Source of the DNA: Alphaproteobacteria bacterium | GTDB taxonomy: Bacteria; Pseudomonadota; Alphaproteobacteria; JAEULC01 | Direction of reading: 5' to 3' | Assembly (NCBI GenBank): GCA_020851015.1 | Contig: JADZDN010000085.1 | Span: 1 to 7,226, forward strand | DNA: 7,226 bases | Shown: positions 1-6,340 of the stretch, one piece after another | Layout: each line of letters opens with the position of its first letter | How positions within the stretch are numbered: the stretch's first letter is position 1 | The notes under the pieces: generated by a model | The model's input: only the letters and a program-made list of their open reading frames with translations | Told to the model about the DNA's origin: nothing | Database searches by the model: none | Position numbers and translations under genes: made by a program

Positions 1-681
1 CAGGTCGTGGGTGATCAGCAGCAGGGCCATGCCCAGTTCCTGCTGCAGGTCGCTCATCAGCTTCAGGATCATCGCCTGGATGGTGACGTCGAGCGCCGTG
101 GTCGGCTCGTCGGCGATGAGCAGCGCCGGGCGGCAGACCAGCGCCATCGCGATCATGGCGCGCTGGCGCAACCCGCCCGACAGCTCGAACGGATAGGTGC
201 GCAGCGCCCGCGCGGGGTCGGGAAAGCCGACCAGCCGCAGCATGTCCTGGGTCAGCTCCAGCGCCTCGGCCTTGCCGGCCTTGCGGTGCAGCAGCAGCGC
301 CTCGCTGACCTGGTCGCCCACCGTGTGCAGCGGCGACAGCGAGGTCATCGGCTCCTGGAAGATGATCGAGATGCGTCCGCCGCGGATGGCGCGATAGGCC
401 GCGCTGTCCGGCGGAATCTGCGCCAGATCGGTCACCTGGCCGGGCGTGCGCGGATCGGCGAACAGGATCTCGCCGCCGGCGATCCGCCCGCTGCGCGGCA
501 AAATGCCCATGATCGCCTGGCTGACCACCGACTTGCCCGAGCCGGATTCGCCCACCACCGCCACGGTGCGGCCCTGCGGCACGCGGAACGACACGCCGCG
601 GACCGCCTGGATGAGGCCCTCGTTGGCTTGGAAATTGACGACCAGATCGCGGACCGAAAGCAAATCCTGCTCAGCCGTCAT
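1..681 (-). CDS. ABC transporter ATP-binding protein, oligopeptide/dipeptide (DppD/OppD) type, 3' end cut by window edge
   Basis: This is the first 227 codons of a nucleotide-binding subunit that would power a peptide- or nickel-type ABC importer at the inner face of the cytoplasmic membrane. My minus-strand translation begins [10 protein letters not shown] and carries Walker A GESGSGKS (residues 44-51), Q-loop glutamine 109 in FQEPMTSL, signature LSGGLRQR (167-174), Walker B LLIADEP (187-193), the D-loop ALD and the H-loop histidine 225 in ITHDL. The window ends two residues after that histidine. The MTSL and (M/L)RQR signatures are typical of the Dpp/Opp family. The canonical LSGGM is LSGGL here, a mild change. 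The ATG forms an ATGA overlap with the stop of the upstream membrane-protein gene, and no strong Shine-Dalgarno is visible. Whether it is a single-domain DppD or a fused DppDF protein cannot be seen. The substrate is unknown. Confidence 0.93.
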   Translation of the reverse strand, partial: MTAEQDLLSVRDLVVNFQANEGLIQAVRGVSFRVPQGRTVAVVGESGSGKSVVSQAIMGILPRSGRIAGGEILFADPRTPGQVTDLAQIPPDSAAYRAIRGGRISIIFQEPMTSLSPLHTVGDQVSEALLLHRKAGKAEALELTQDMLRLVGFPDPARALRTYPFELSGGLRQRAMIAMALVCRPALLIADEPTTALDVTIQAMILKLMSDLQQELGMALLLITHDL

Positions 682-1211
682 GCGCGCCCCGGCCCGTCTG
701 CCATGGGCGCGCCGGTCCCGCCGGCCGAAGCGCCATCGACTTCGATCCCCAGCGCCGCCAGGTTGCCGATCGTCGCCGGGGTCAAGGGAAGCTGGCGCCG
801 CACCGCCACCCGGGTGGCGGCGGCGGCGATGTCGCGAAAACCGTCGATCGTGGAATCCAGCCGCAGGCTGCGGCCGCGGCTCTTCATGCTCAACTGCATC
901 CAGCCGCGGGTCCGGTCCCGGCGTGTCGAATAATAGGCAAGGGCCAACCTCCCCAAATCCTCCCAGGCAATCGTCGCGCCCAAGGGTCCGATGGCGGTTA
1001 TGCCCGCCTCGTCCATCCGCACCACGGTCATTTGCCGCAGCGCAGTGCGCGCGCCGAACGCCAGAAACAGCGCGGCCAGCCCACCTAGAAGCCACATCAT
1101 GACAGGACTGGCCGGCACGAACAACAGCGGACCCAGCGTCGCCAGCAGCCCGGCGCCGGCGCGCGCGTAGTCGCCGGCCAGCTCGCGCAGCGGATAGCGA
1201 TGCTCGTTCAT
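678..1211 (-). CDS. Small membrane protein with two N-terminal TM segments and a possible PH-like cytoplasmic domain
   Basis: I do not recognise a named family. The 177-residue protein starts [10 protein letters not shown]. Two hydrophobic stretches, roughly residues 19-33 and 37-56, are separated only by a short turn (PASP), suggesting a membrane hairpin with both termini on the same side. Residues 60-155 follow: the stretch [14 protein letters not shown] and then [11 protein letters not shown], a polar strand-rich segment and a helix. This order resembles small bacterial PH-like (YdbT/bPH-type) domains, but that is inference from pattern alone. The tail from about residue 158 is Gly/Ala-rich and probably disordered. 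An upstream in-frame start at 1247 would add an Arg-rich 12-residue leader. I prefer the ATG at 1211 because it makes an ATGA overlap with the deacetylase stop. The stop in turn overlaps the ABC ATPase start by ATGA, so it is coupled on both sides. Confidence 0.8.
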   Translation of the reverse strand: MNEHRYPLRELAGDYARAGAGLLATLGPLLFVPASPVMMWLLGGLAALFLAFGARTALRQMTVVRMDEAGITAIGPLGATIAWEDLGRLALAYYSTRRDRTRGWMQLSMKSRGRSLRLDSTIDGFRDIAAAATRVAVRRQLPLTPATIGNLAALGIEVDGASAGGTGAPMADGPGRA

Positions 1212-2044
1212 GCGCCGGCGTCGAACACGGACGCGGGATCGAGCCATCGCGCCGCCTTGTGCCGGCGCGTGGCCCGCATGAACGCGGCGGCGAAGGCCCA
1301 GGTGGCGTCGTCCATCACGAGGTGATGGGTCAAAAGCCCGGTCGGCTCGCCGGCGTCAACCTGTCCCAGCCGCCGCGCCTGGAGATGCGCGATCGCCGCG
1401 CCCAGCGCGGCTTCGCTGCCGACGGATCCGTCGCCGCCGGCGCGCCTTGCCCGCCAGTCGACCGGGTCGACATGGGTATTGGCATGCACGACGCCCCGGG
1501 CGTCCCGCCGGGCCGCGCGCGGCTTGACGGTGCTCAGCCCGGCAATGCCGATCGATCCAAGCTCCGCCGCGACCAGGGCATCGATGCGGTTCCAGGGCGG
1601 CACCAGCACGGCTTGCGCGCGCCCCGCCGACAGGCTGGCTAGGACGACGCGTCCCTCTGCCAGCTCGCGAAGGACGGTCGCGGCCGGGCGCGCGCCGCCC
1701 AGCTCGCTTTTCTTCGCCCCTGCCGGCGCATGGTTCGTATGCGCGTAGCCGTGTTGCAGAATCACGACCGCGGGATGGCTGGAAAGCAAGGCAAAAAGAG
1801 CCGGTTGGGCGCCGATGGGGATGACCGCCAGGGCGGGGCGTACGTCCTGCGCGTGTGCCAGTTCAAGCAGCCGTACGAGCGCCGGCGTGGGCGCCACCGC
1901 ATCGTCGTCGCGCCACCAGAACGTTGCCTGGCGTCCGGCCTGGGACCAGGCGTCCAGTTCGGCGTCGAGGTCCAGCCACGGGTCGCGGCCCGGCAGGACG
2001 CCAGGCCGGCTGTATCCGGGGGACGGTTGTGCAAGGCCCATCAT
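1208..2044 (-). CDS. Polysaccharide deacetylase family protein (divergent NodB-like fold), probably cytoplasmic
   Basis: This is a predicted carbohydrate esterase of the NodB/CE4-like superfamily, 278 residues from the ATG at 2044, likely to remove N- or O-acetyl groups from a sugar. Visible motifs are WWRDDDA (residues 43-49, motif 1 with catalytic and metal aspartates), QHGYAHTNH (97-105, motif 2 with metal histidines 98 and 102), VPPWNR (148-153, in place of the usual RxPY motif 3), HVDPVDW (191-197, motif 4) and LLTHH (237-241, motif 5 histidine). No signal peptide or membrane segment is seen, so it probably acts in the cytoplasm on a lipid- or nucleotide-linked intermediate, as NodB does. 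The reading frame is open up to 2494, but that part overlaps the glycosyltransferase gene and looks like shadow. The ATG at 2044 makes an ATGA overlap with its stop. In-frame ATGs at 2053 and 2041 are alternatives. Confidence 0.9.
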   Translation of the reverse strand: MMGLAQPSPGYSRPGVLPGRDPWLDLDAELDAWSQAGRQATFWWRDDDAVAPTPALVRLLELAHAQDVRPALAVIPIGAQPALFALLSSHPAVVILQHGYAHTNHAPAGAKKSELGGARPAATVLRELAEGRVVLASLSAGRAQAVLVPPWNRIDALVAAELGSIGIAGLSTVKPRAARRDARGVVHANTHVDPVDWRARRAGGDGSVGSEAALGAAIAHLQARRLGQVDAGEPTGLLTHHLVMDDATWAFAAAFMRATRRHKAARWLDPASVFDAGA

Positions 2045-3210
2045 GGTCCGCATGCGGGGGGCGGAATCGCGGCCAATTTGGCTTTTTCCGCGACCGCAAG
2101 CAACAACAGCTTGGCTGAGGTCCGGGCGCCGTCGAGGTCGACCGCGAAGGCCGCGGACGGGGGCAGGGCGGCGTCGATGGCGGCGGCCAAGCTGCCGGGC
2201 GACAGGGTTTCGGGCGCCATGAATCGGCAGAGCCCGCGCTCTTCCAGGGCCTGGCACCGCAAGCTCTGCTCGACCTCGCCGGCGTCGGCGAACGGCACGA
2301 AGACGGCGGGAATGCGCGCGGCCAGAACCTCGATCGCCGTGTTGTATCCGGCCTGGGACACCGAGCACAGCGCGCCCGGCAGAAGGGCGGTGAAATCCTG
2401 CCGCGCCCGCTCGACCGTCACGCCCGACGGGGCCTCGGCCTCGAGCGCGCGGAACCGCTCCTCGGCCAGGTTGAGGCCGACCAGGAACCGCCACGGCCGG
2501 TCGCGATACCGCGTCGCTGGGCGGGCGGCGAGCGCGGCGCGCAGCAGCGGCTCGCCCACGGCTCCGCCGCCGCTCGAGACGATCACCTCGGGCGCGCGGC
2601 CGGCCGCGGCCGCGCCCGGCGGGTCGACCAGGTAGCCCGTATAGCGCAGCTTGCCGCCAAGCCCCGCGGCCGCCGGAAAGCTGCGTTCGAGCGGGATCAG
2701 CGCGGGATCGCCATGGACAAGCACCAGGTCGAACTGGCGCTCGACGGTGGCGAGGATGCCGTCGATCCGCTCGGGCGCGGGGGGATGCAGGATGTCACGC
2801 AGCGAGCACGCCACCACCAGCCGGTCGCGGCGCGCCTGCGCGGCGTCGAGCAGCGCCACCAGCTCGAAGCGCAGCAGGCGCCGGCCGAACGGGAACAGCT
2901 CGATCGCCAGGATGTCGGGGTCGACGCGATCGAACAGCGCCATCAGCGCCTCGCGCCGGCGCGCGCGCCAGGCGTCGTCGACCGGTCTGCCGTGCGCGTC
3001 CAGCAGAAGCTTGAACGTCGCGTCCGCCGCGCGCACCGGCGCAAGCTGCACGAAGTCGATGCCCGCGGCCGGCAGGTTCGGCACCGGCATGCCGCCGCTG
3101 GCGACCGTGACGCGGACGCCCGCCTCGGCCAGGCCCCGCGCCAGGGTCAAGGCACGACGCAGATGCCCCACGCCCAAGAGGTGCTGTACATGGATCAGCG
3201 CGCGCATCAC
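2041..3210 (-). CDS. MurG-like glycosyltransferase (GT-B fold, family 28-type C-terminal domain, COG4671-like)
   Basis: The 389-residue cytoplasmic or peripheral glycosyltransferase probably moves a sugar from a nucleotide donor to a glycan or lipid acceptor. The N-terminal domain opens with HVQHLLGVGHLRRA (residues 7-20), the glycine-rich acceptor-side loop found in MurG-like proteins, followed by ASGG. A middle segment has SLRDIL (136-141) and LRYTGYLV (188-195). The C-terminal donor domain has SSGGGAVGE (212-220), SQAGYNTAIEVL (285-296) and EVEQSLR (312-318). This layout fits the predicted glycosyltransferase group COG4671. It is related to the partial gene at the right edge, sharing the LRD, YTGYL and GYNT..EIL/EVL blocks. 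The start is GTG at 3210 or the adjacent ATG at 3207; neither has a clear Shine-Dalgarno. The gene follows the repeat-containing gap and is coupled to the deacetylase by ATGA. Donor and acceptor are unknown. Confidence 0.92.
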   Translation of the reverse strand: MMRALIHVQHLLGVGHLRRALTLARGLAEAGVRVTVASGGMPVPNLPAAGIDFVQLAPVRAADATFKLLLDAHGRPVDDAWRARRREALMALFDRVDPDILAIELFPFGRRLLRFELVALLDAAQARRDRLVVACSLRDILHPPAPERIDGILATVERQFDLVLVHGDPALIPLERSFPAAAGLGGKLRYTGYLVDPPGAAAAGRAPEVIVSSGGGAVGEPLLRAALAARPATRYRDRPWRFLVGLNLAEERFRALEAEAPSGVTVERARQDFTALLPGALCSVSQAGYNTAIEVLAARIPAVFVPFADAGEVEQSLRCQALEERGLCRFMAPETLSPGSLAAAIDAALPPSAAFAVDLDGARTSAKLLLLAVAEKAKLAAIPPPACGP

Positions 3211-3234
3211 GCGGCGACCGCGCGCGGCGGTTCA

Positions 3235-3272
3235 CCCCCACCCCGACCCTCCCCCATCGAGGGGGAGGGGGA
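3235..3272 (+). repeat. C/G-rich hairpin repeat, copy 1 (inverted relative to copy 2)
   Basis: The copy has a C-rich lead-in at 3235-3246 and then a perfect 9-bp stem, CCCTCCCCC (3247-3255) against GGGGGAGGG (3261-3269), around the 5-base loop ATCGA. The 21 bases at 3235-3255 match the reverse complement of 3313-3333 at 18 positions by my count. The overall pattern (CCCNACCCT, hairpin, G-rich arm) matches the dispersed intergenic repeats I recall from many alphaproteobacterial genomes, which give spurious protein strings such as SPLVGEG and PHPNPPP. That attribution is from memory. Confidence 0.8.
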
Positions 3273-3295
3273 AGAAGGTCCAGCCACATAATTCC

Positions 3296-3335
3296 GTCCC
3301 CTCCCCCCTTGTGGGGCAGGGTTAGGGTGGGGGAC
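3296..3335 (-). repeat. C/G-rich hairpin repeat, copy 2 (inverted relative to copy 1)
   Basis: Read on the minus strand, this copy shows CCCCCACCCTAACCCTG followed by a hairpin. The stem pairs CCCC (3305-3308) with GGGG (3313-3316) around the loop TTGT, extended by CCCT (3299-3302) with AGGG (3318-3321) after a small internal mismatch. It faces copy 1, so the pair could also fold into one larger palindromic structure. It begins about 14 bases past the histidine phosphatase stop. Confidence 0.8.
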
Positions 3336-3349
3336 AAGTCGGCGCCCCG

Positions 3350-3940
3350 TCATTCGGCGGCGAGCTTGATATTCAGCCGCTCGATGGCGGGCCGGCCCTC
3401 GGGATCGAGCGTGAAGGCTTGCGCGCAGCCGTCTTTCAGCTTGTGCGGCGCGGGTCCGGTCATGTCCCAGCCCACCGCCTGCGCATAGACCGCGCGGATG
3501 ATGCCCTTGTGCGCGACCGCCACGGTCGCGTGTCCCACGGAGGCGCGCTCGGCCAGGAAAGGCTTGAGCCGCGACTGCACCGCGCGCGGGCTCTCGCCGC
3601 CCGGCGCCTGGAAGTCGAGGCCGCGTGCCTCCCACGCCTTCATCAAGTCGCCCAGTTCGGCGCGCCGCGCGTCGAGATGCATCCCGCTCCACGCGCCCCA
3701 GTCCATCTCGGCCAGGCGGTGGTCGCTCGGCGGATCGACCGCGCCCAGCAGGCGGGCGGTTTCGACGGCGCGCACTAGGGGGCTGGTGATCCAGCGGTAG
3801 TTCCGGAACTCCGCGGGCAGGCGCCATCCCTGCACCTCGCGGCGCCCCGCCGCCGACAACGGGATGTCCTCGCGCCCCTGGACGCGGCCGATCTCGTTCC
3901 ATTCCGTGGGTCCGTGGCGGACCAGGACCAAGGTCGTCAT
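3350..3940 (-). CDS. Histidine phosphatase family protein (phosphoglycerate mutase-like / CobC-like branch)
   Basis: The 196-residue protein belongs to the histidine phosphatase superfamily, which forms a phosphohistidine intermediate. The N-terminal LVRHGPTEWN (residues 6-15) carries the nucleophile His9 and Arg8. R57 in SPLVRAVETA, E78 in LAEMDWGAWSG and the second catalytic His144 in VAVAHKGIIRA complete the usual active site. Length is normal for the small phosphatase branch, and no membrane segment or signal is seen. Members act on varied small phosphates (alpha-ribazole phosphate, sugar phosphates, phosphoglycerate), so the substrate cannot be assigned. No cobalamin genes are nearby. 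The position directly after three glycosyltransferase genes suggests a sugar-phosphate or lipid-phosphate intermediate, which is inference. Its ATG overlaps the upstream glycosyltransferase stop as ATGA (3937-3940), and no strong Shine-Dalgarno precedes it. Confidence 0.93.
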   Translation of the reverse strand: MTTLVLVRHGPTEWNEIGRVQGREDIPLSAAGRREVQGWRLPAEFRNYRWITSPLVRAVETARLLGAVDPPSDHRLAEMDWGAWSGMHLDARRAELGDLMKAWEARGLDFQAPGGESPRAVQSRLKPFLAERASVGHATVAVAHKGIIRAVYAQAVGWDMTGPAPHKLKDGCAQAFTLDPEGRPAIERLNIKLAAE

Positions 3941-5076
3941 GCGGCACGCCGCCGGGCAAGCCGGCGCAGCACGCCGTCGAGCGTCCGCGCGGCAAGCGCG
4001 ATGTCATGCGCCTCGCGCGTGCGCACCAGCGCGGCCGTGCGCATCGCCGCGCGGCGCGCCGGGTCGAGCAGCAGCGCGGCGATGGCGCGGGCCAGCGCGG
4101 GTGCGTCCTCGCTGCCGACCAAAAGCCCGGTCTCGCGCTCCGCCACCACGCCGCCGACGCCGCGCCCCGCCACCACCGGCAGCCCAGCCGCCTGCGCCTC
4201 CAGGATCGCCATGCCATAAGCCTCGCGCACCGCCGGCCAGACATAAAGGTCGCAGGCGGCGTAGATCGCCGGCATCGCCGCCGCCGCCCGTTCGCCAAGA
4301 TACAGCACCCGGTCGCCCAGCGGCGCCAGCGCGCGCTCGACCTCCGCGCGCGCCACGCCGTCGCCCACCACGACCAGGCGCCACTTCAGCCCGTTCAGCC
4401 GTTTCAGCGCCCGGGCCAGCACCCGATAGGAATCGAGCTTGTCGCCCGGACGCATCATGCCCACGGCCAGCAGCCAGGGCTCGTCGGCTGGCAGCTGCCT
4501 GGCAAGCGCGCGGCGATGCTTCGTCCGCTGCGCGGCGGCGCGCGCGAACGGCGCGACCTCGATGAAGGGCGCGAGCAGCCGGAACAGGGCGCGGCGCTTC
4601 AGCGCTGGGCGCACGAATTCCGGGTCGACCGCATTGAGGCACAGCGCCGCGTCGGCGCCGGCGATCGCTTCGAACGCCGCCGCGTAGCCTTGCTTCCACC
4701 GCCCCGCGCGCTTGCTGGGCGCGATCGACGGTTCGACCACGAGATAGGGAATGCCGAGCGCTGTGCTGACCGCGGGGCCGAGATGGTCGGGCGCCTTGTG
4801 GTAGACGTGGTAGGTCACCCAGGCGCGCGGCCGCCCGGGCGACCGGCGCGCGCGCCACCTGCGGATCAGCATCGCGGCGGCGCGCGCGCCCTCGGCCGCG
4901 ATCGCCGCCTGGACCTGTGGATCGCCCGCGCGGTCATAGGCGCGCAAGCGGCTCGCCAGCACCGGCGTGTGCCCCGCCTGCTTCAACGCGCGCAGCAGCA
5001 GCCGCGCCATCCGCCGGTCGCCGGAGGGATGCGGGTGCGTCGGCGGCTTCAGGGGCGCGTAGAAGGCGACGCGCAT
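3937..5076 (-). CDS. Glycosyltransferase family 4 (GT-B fold)
   Basis: The 379-residue retaining-type glycosyltransferase is probably cytoplasmic at the membrane. The N-terminus MRVAFYAPLKPP is followed by HPSGDRRMARLL (residues 16-27), the typical acceptor-side opening in which the helix after the first strand begins with a GDR-type turn. The donor domain holds AVGMMRPGDKLD (204-215), WRLVVVGDG (232-240), the segment LYVWPAVREAYGMAILEA and the EX7E motif E285-E293. It ends with GLPVVAGRGVGGVVAERETGLLV (split here as residues 298-320), a normal GT4 close. The usual lysine after the first donor loop is present as GDK. The start is well fixed: GGAGG lies 4 bases upstream of the ATG. The gene overlaps the previous glycosyltransferase by 28 bases and the phosphatase by 4. 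Substrate unknown. Confidence 0.93.
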   Translation of the reverse strand: MRVAFYAPLKPPTHPHPSGDRRMARLLLRALKQAGHTPVLASRLRAYDRAGDPQVQAAIAAEGARAAAMLIRRWRARRSPGRPRAWVTYHVYHKAPDHLGPAVSTALGIPYLVVEPSIAPSKRAGRWKQGYAAAFEAIAGADAALCLNAVDPEFVRPALKRRALFRLLAPFIEVAPFARAAAQRTKHRRALARQLPADEPWLLAVGMMRPGDKLDSYRVLARALKRLNGLKWRLVVVGDGVARAEVERALAPLGDRVLYLGERAAAAMPAIYAACDLYVWPAVREAYGMAILEAQAAGLPVVAGRGVGGVVAERETGLLVGSEDAPALARAIAALLLDPARRAAMRTAALVRTREAHDIALAARTLDGVLRRLARRRAA

Positions 5077-6326
5077 GATGCCTCCGCAAGCCCGAAGCGC
5101 CCGGCGATCTGTCCGAGGTTGTGCTGGAACGAGAACGCCGCGATCACGCGGTCGCGGCCGGCCATGCCCATCGCCGCGCGCCGCGCCGGGTCGCGCGCCA
5201 GCGCCTCGATCGCGCGCGCCAGCGCCGGCGGGTCGCCGGGCGGCGCCAGCAGGCCGGTCGCGCCTTCGACGATGAACTCGCCGATCGCGCCGGCGGTCGT
5301 CGCGACGCAGGCAAGGCCCTGGCTCTGCGCCTCCATCAGCACGTTGGGCAGGCCGTCGCGGTCGCCCTGGCGGTCGACCTTGCTCGCCAGCACGAACAGG
5401 TCGGCCTGGCGATAGGCCGCGATCACGCGCTCCTGCGGCTGCGCGCCGCGCCAGTCGATGCGCGCCGCCAGCCCCAGCGCCGCCGCCTGTCGCTTCAATG
5501 CCGGGGCTTCGGCCCCGCCGCCGACATGGACGAAGCGCCAGTGCAGGTCCCGGGGCAGCAACGCCAGGGCCGCGAGCAGGTCGTCATGGCCCTTCTTCGG
5601 CACGGCGCGGCCGACCGACAGGATCATCAGCGGATCGCGCGGGTCGCGGCCGTCGCGGACGGACGGCGGCCGGTCGGGCAGGGCGAAGCGCTGGGCATCG
5701 AGACCGTGATAGACCAGCGCCAGCTTCGCCGGATCGGGGGCGAGCGCGCTCAGATGCTCGAAGCCCAGCTTCGTGCAGGTGACGAGCCAGTCGAGCTCGG
5801 CCAGCTTCGCGCGCTTCTCCCATTCGGGCGTGATCCAGATGTCGCGCGCATGCGCCGAGCAGCTCCACGGCAGGCCGCGCATGACGGCAGCGTAGCGCGC
5901 GACGGATGCCGGGGTATGCAGGAAATGGGCGTGGAGGCGCCCGATGTCCGCCGGCAGCTCGGCCGCGGCGACGCAGGCCTGGCCGAAGCGCCTGACGCGG
6001 TTCGGCGTGCGGTCGCGCCGGAGGTCGGCCAGGAATTTCCCCCTGGCCGCCGCGTAGCCGGGCAGGCGCCGCGCACGCAGCCAGCCGCGGAGCACGCGCA
6101 ACGGCTCCCGATGCAGGTACTCGGGCAGGTACAGGACCGGCGCGCCGATGGCGCCGTGCACGGGATGGCGGTGCGTGTCGGTGGGCCGGCGCAGCGATAC
6201 CAGCACCATCTGGAGCCCGCGCGCCTCCAGCGCCGCGATCTCCTGCGCGATGAAGGTCTCGGACAGGCGCGGGTAGCCTTTCAGCACCACCGCGACGCGG
6301 GGCCGGATCGGCGGGGAAACCGGCAA
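5049..6326 (-). CDS. Glycosyltransferase family 4, colanic acid WcaL/exopolysaccharide type
   Basis: The 425-residue GT-B glycosyltransferase closely follows the WcaL-like pattern seen in exopolysaccharide clusters. It shows VLKGYPRLSETFIAQEI (residues 14-30), LHAHFLHTPASVA (131-143), CSAHARDIW (156-164), the donor-domain opening ILSVGRAVPKKGHDDLL (235-251) with the conserved lysine pair, and DGLPNVLME (324-332). In the last block the first acidic residue of the EX7E motif is Asp rather than Glu, a change I recall as common in this subfamily. The end GLACVATTAGAIGEFIVEG (337-355) is standard. It would transfer a hexose to a lipid-linked or soluble glycan acceptor in the cytoplasm. The start used is TTG at 6326, 14 bases after the upstream stop, without a clear ribosome binding site. 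No ATG or GTG gives a full N-terminus, so the exact start is uncertain. Confidence 0.93.
   Translation of the reverse strand: MPVSPPIRPRVAVVLKGYPRLSETFIAQEIAALEARGLQMVLVSLRRPTDTHRHPVHGAIGAPVLYLPEYLHREPLRVLRGWLRARRLPGYAAARGKFLADLRRDRTPNRVRRFGQACVAAAELPADIGRLHAHFLHTPASVARYAAVMRGLPWSCSAHARDIWITPEWEKRAKLAELDWLVTCTKLGFEHLSALAPDPAKLALVYHGLDAQRFALPDRPPSVRDGRDPRDPLMILSVGRAVPKKGHDDLLAALALLPRDLHWRFVHVGGGAEAPALKRQAAALGLAARIDWRGAQPQERVIAAYRQADLFVLASKVDRQGDRDGLPNVLMEAQSQGLACVATTAGAIGEFIVEGATGLLAPPGDPPALARAIEALARDPARRAAMGMAGRDRVIAAFSFQHNLGQIAGRFGLAEASCASPSTRP
5081..5085 (-). promoter_or_regulatory. Shine-Dalgarno GGAGG of the second GT4 gene
   Basis: On the minus strand GGAGG sits 4 bases before the ATG at 5076, inside the coding sequence of the upstream glycosyltransferase. 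It is the clearest ribosome binding site I found in the window and decides this start. The 28-base overlap thus comes with independent initiation rather than only stop-start re-initiation. Confidence 0.75.
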
Positions 6327-6340
6327 GCGGATTGCGGCGA

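Larger units (their letters stand above)
3211..3349. other. Intergenic region between histidine phosphatase and MurG-like glycosyltransferase, occupied mainly by an inverted repeat pair
   Basis: This is the only gap of any size among the minus-strand genes. It holds two inverted copies of a C/G-rich hairpin repeat, a spacer of about 25 bases that includes the local AT-richer run cataatt, and a GC-only segment next to the downstream start. I see no convincing promoter, no T-run after either hairpin that would mark an intrinsic terminator, and no small gene. Whether the two gene blocks form one transcript cannot be decided from the sequence. Confidence 0.85.

Noticed and set aside
7..933. Plus-strand open frame of 308 codons at the left edge
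   Set aside because: It is antisense to the ABC ATPase, whose Walker A, signature, Walker B and H-loop are all intact on the minus strand, and to the membrane-protein gene.
2045..2494. 150-codon N-terminal extension of the deacetylase frame
   Set aside because: It overlaps the MurG-like gene, is Arg/Gly-rich shadow sequence and adds no domain. The ATGA start at 2044 explains the gene better.
3287..3292. cataat as a -10 promoter box
   Set aside because: It reads on the plus strand, opposite to all genes, and no -35 partner is evident. The minus-strand reading gives no convincing promoter.
3235..3335. Rho-independent terminator at the hairpins
   Set aside because: Neither hairpin is followed by a T-run on either strand, so intrinsic termination is not supported, although structure could still affect readthrough.
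3235..3335. CRISPR array or tandem repeat
   Set aside because: There are only two copies, and they are in inverted orientation with no regular spacers.
3207..4298. Minus-strand open frame of 363 codons running through the phosphatase and the repeat
   Set aside because: It is out of frame with the phosphatase and GT4 genes. Its C-terminal PHPNPAPQGG and PSPSMGEGRGGG strings are the translated repeat, a known sign of a spurious protein.
4006..5415. Plus-strand open frame of 469 codons
   Set aside because: It is antisense to the two GT4 genes, has low-complexity composition and shows no recognisable motif.
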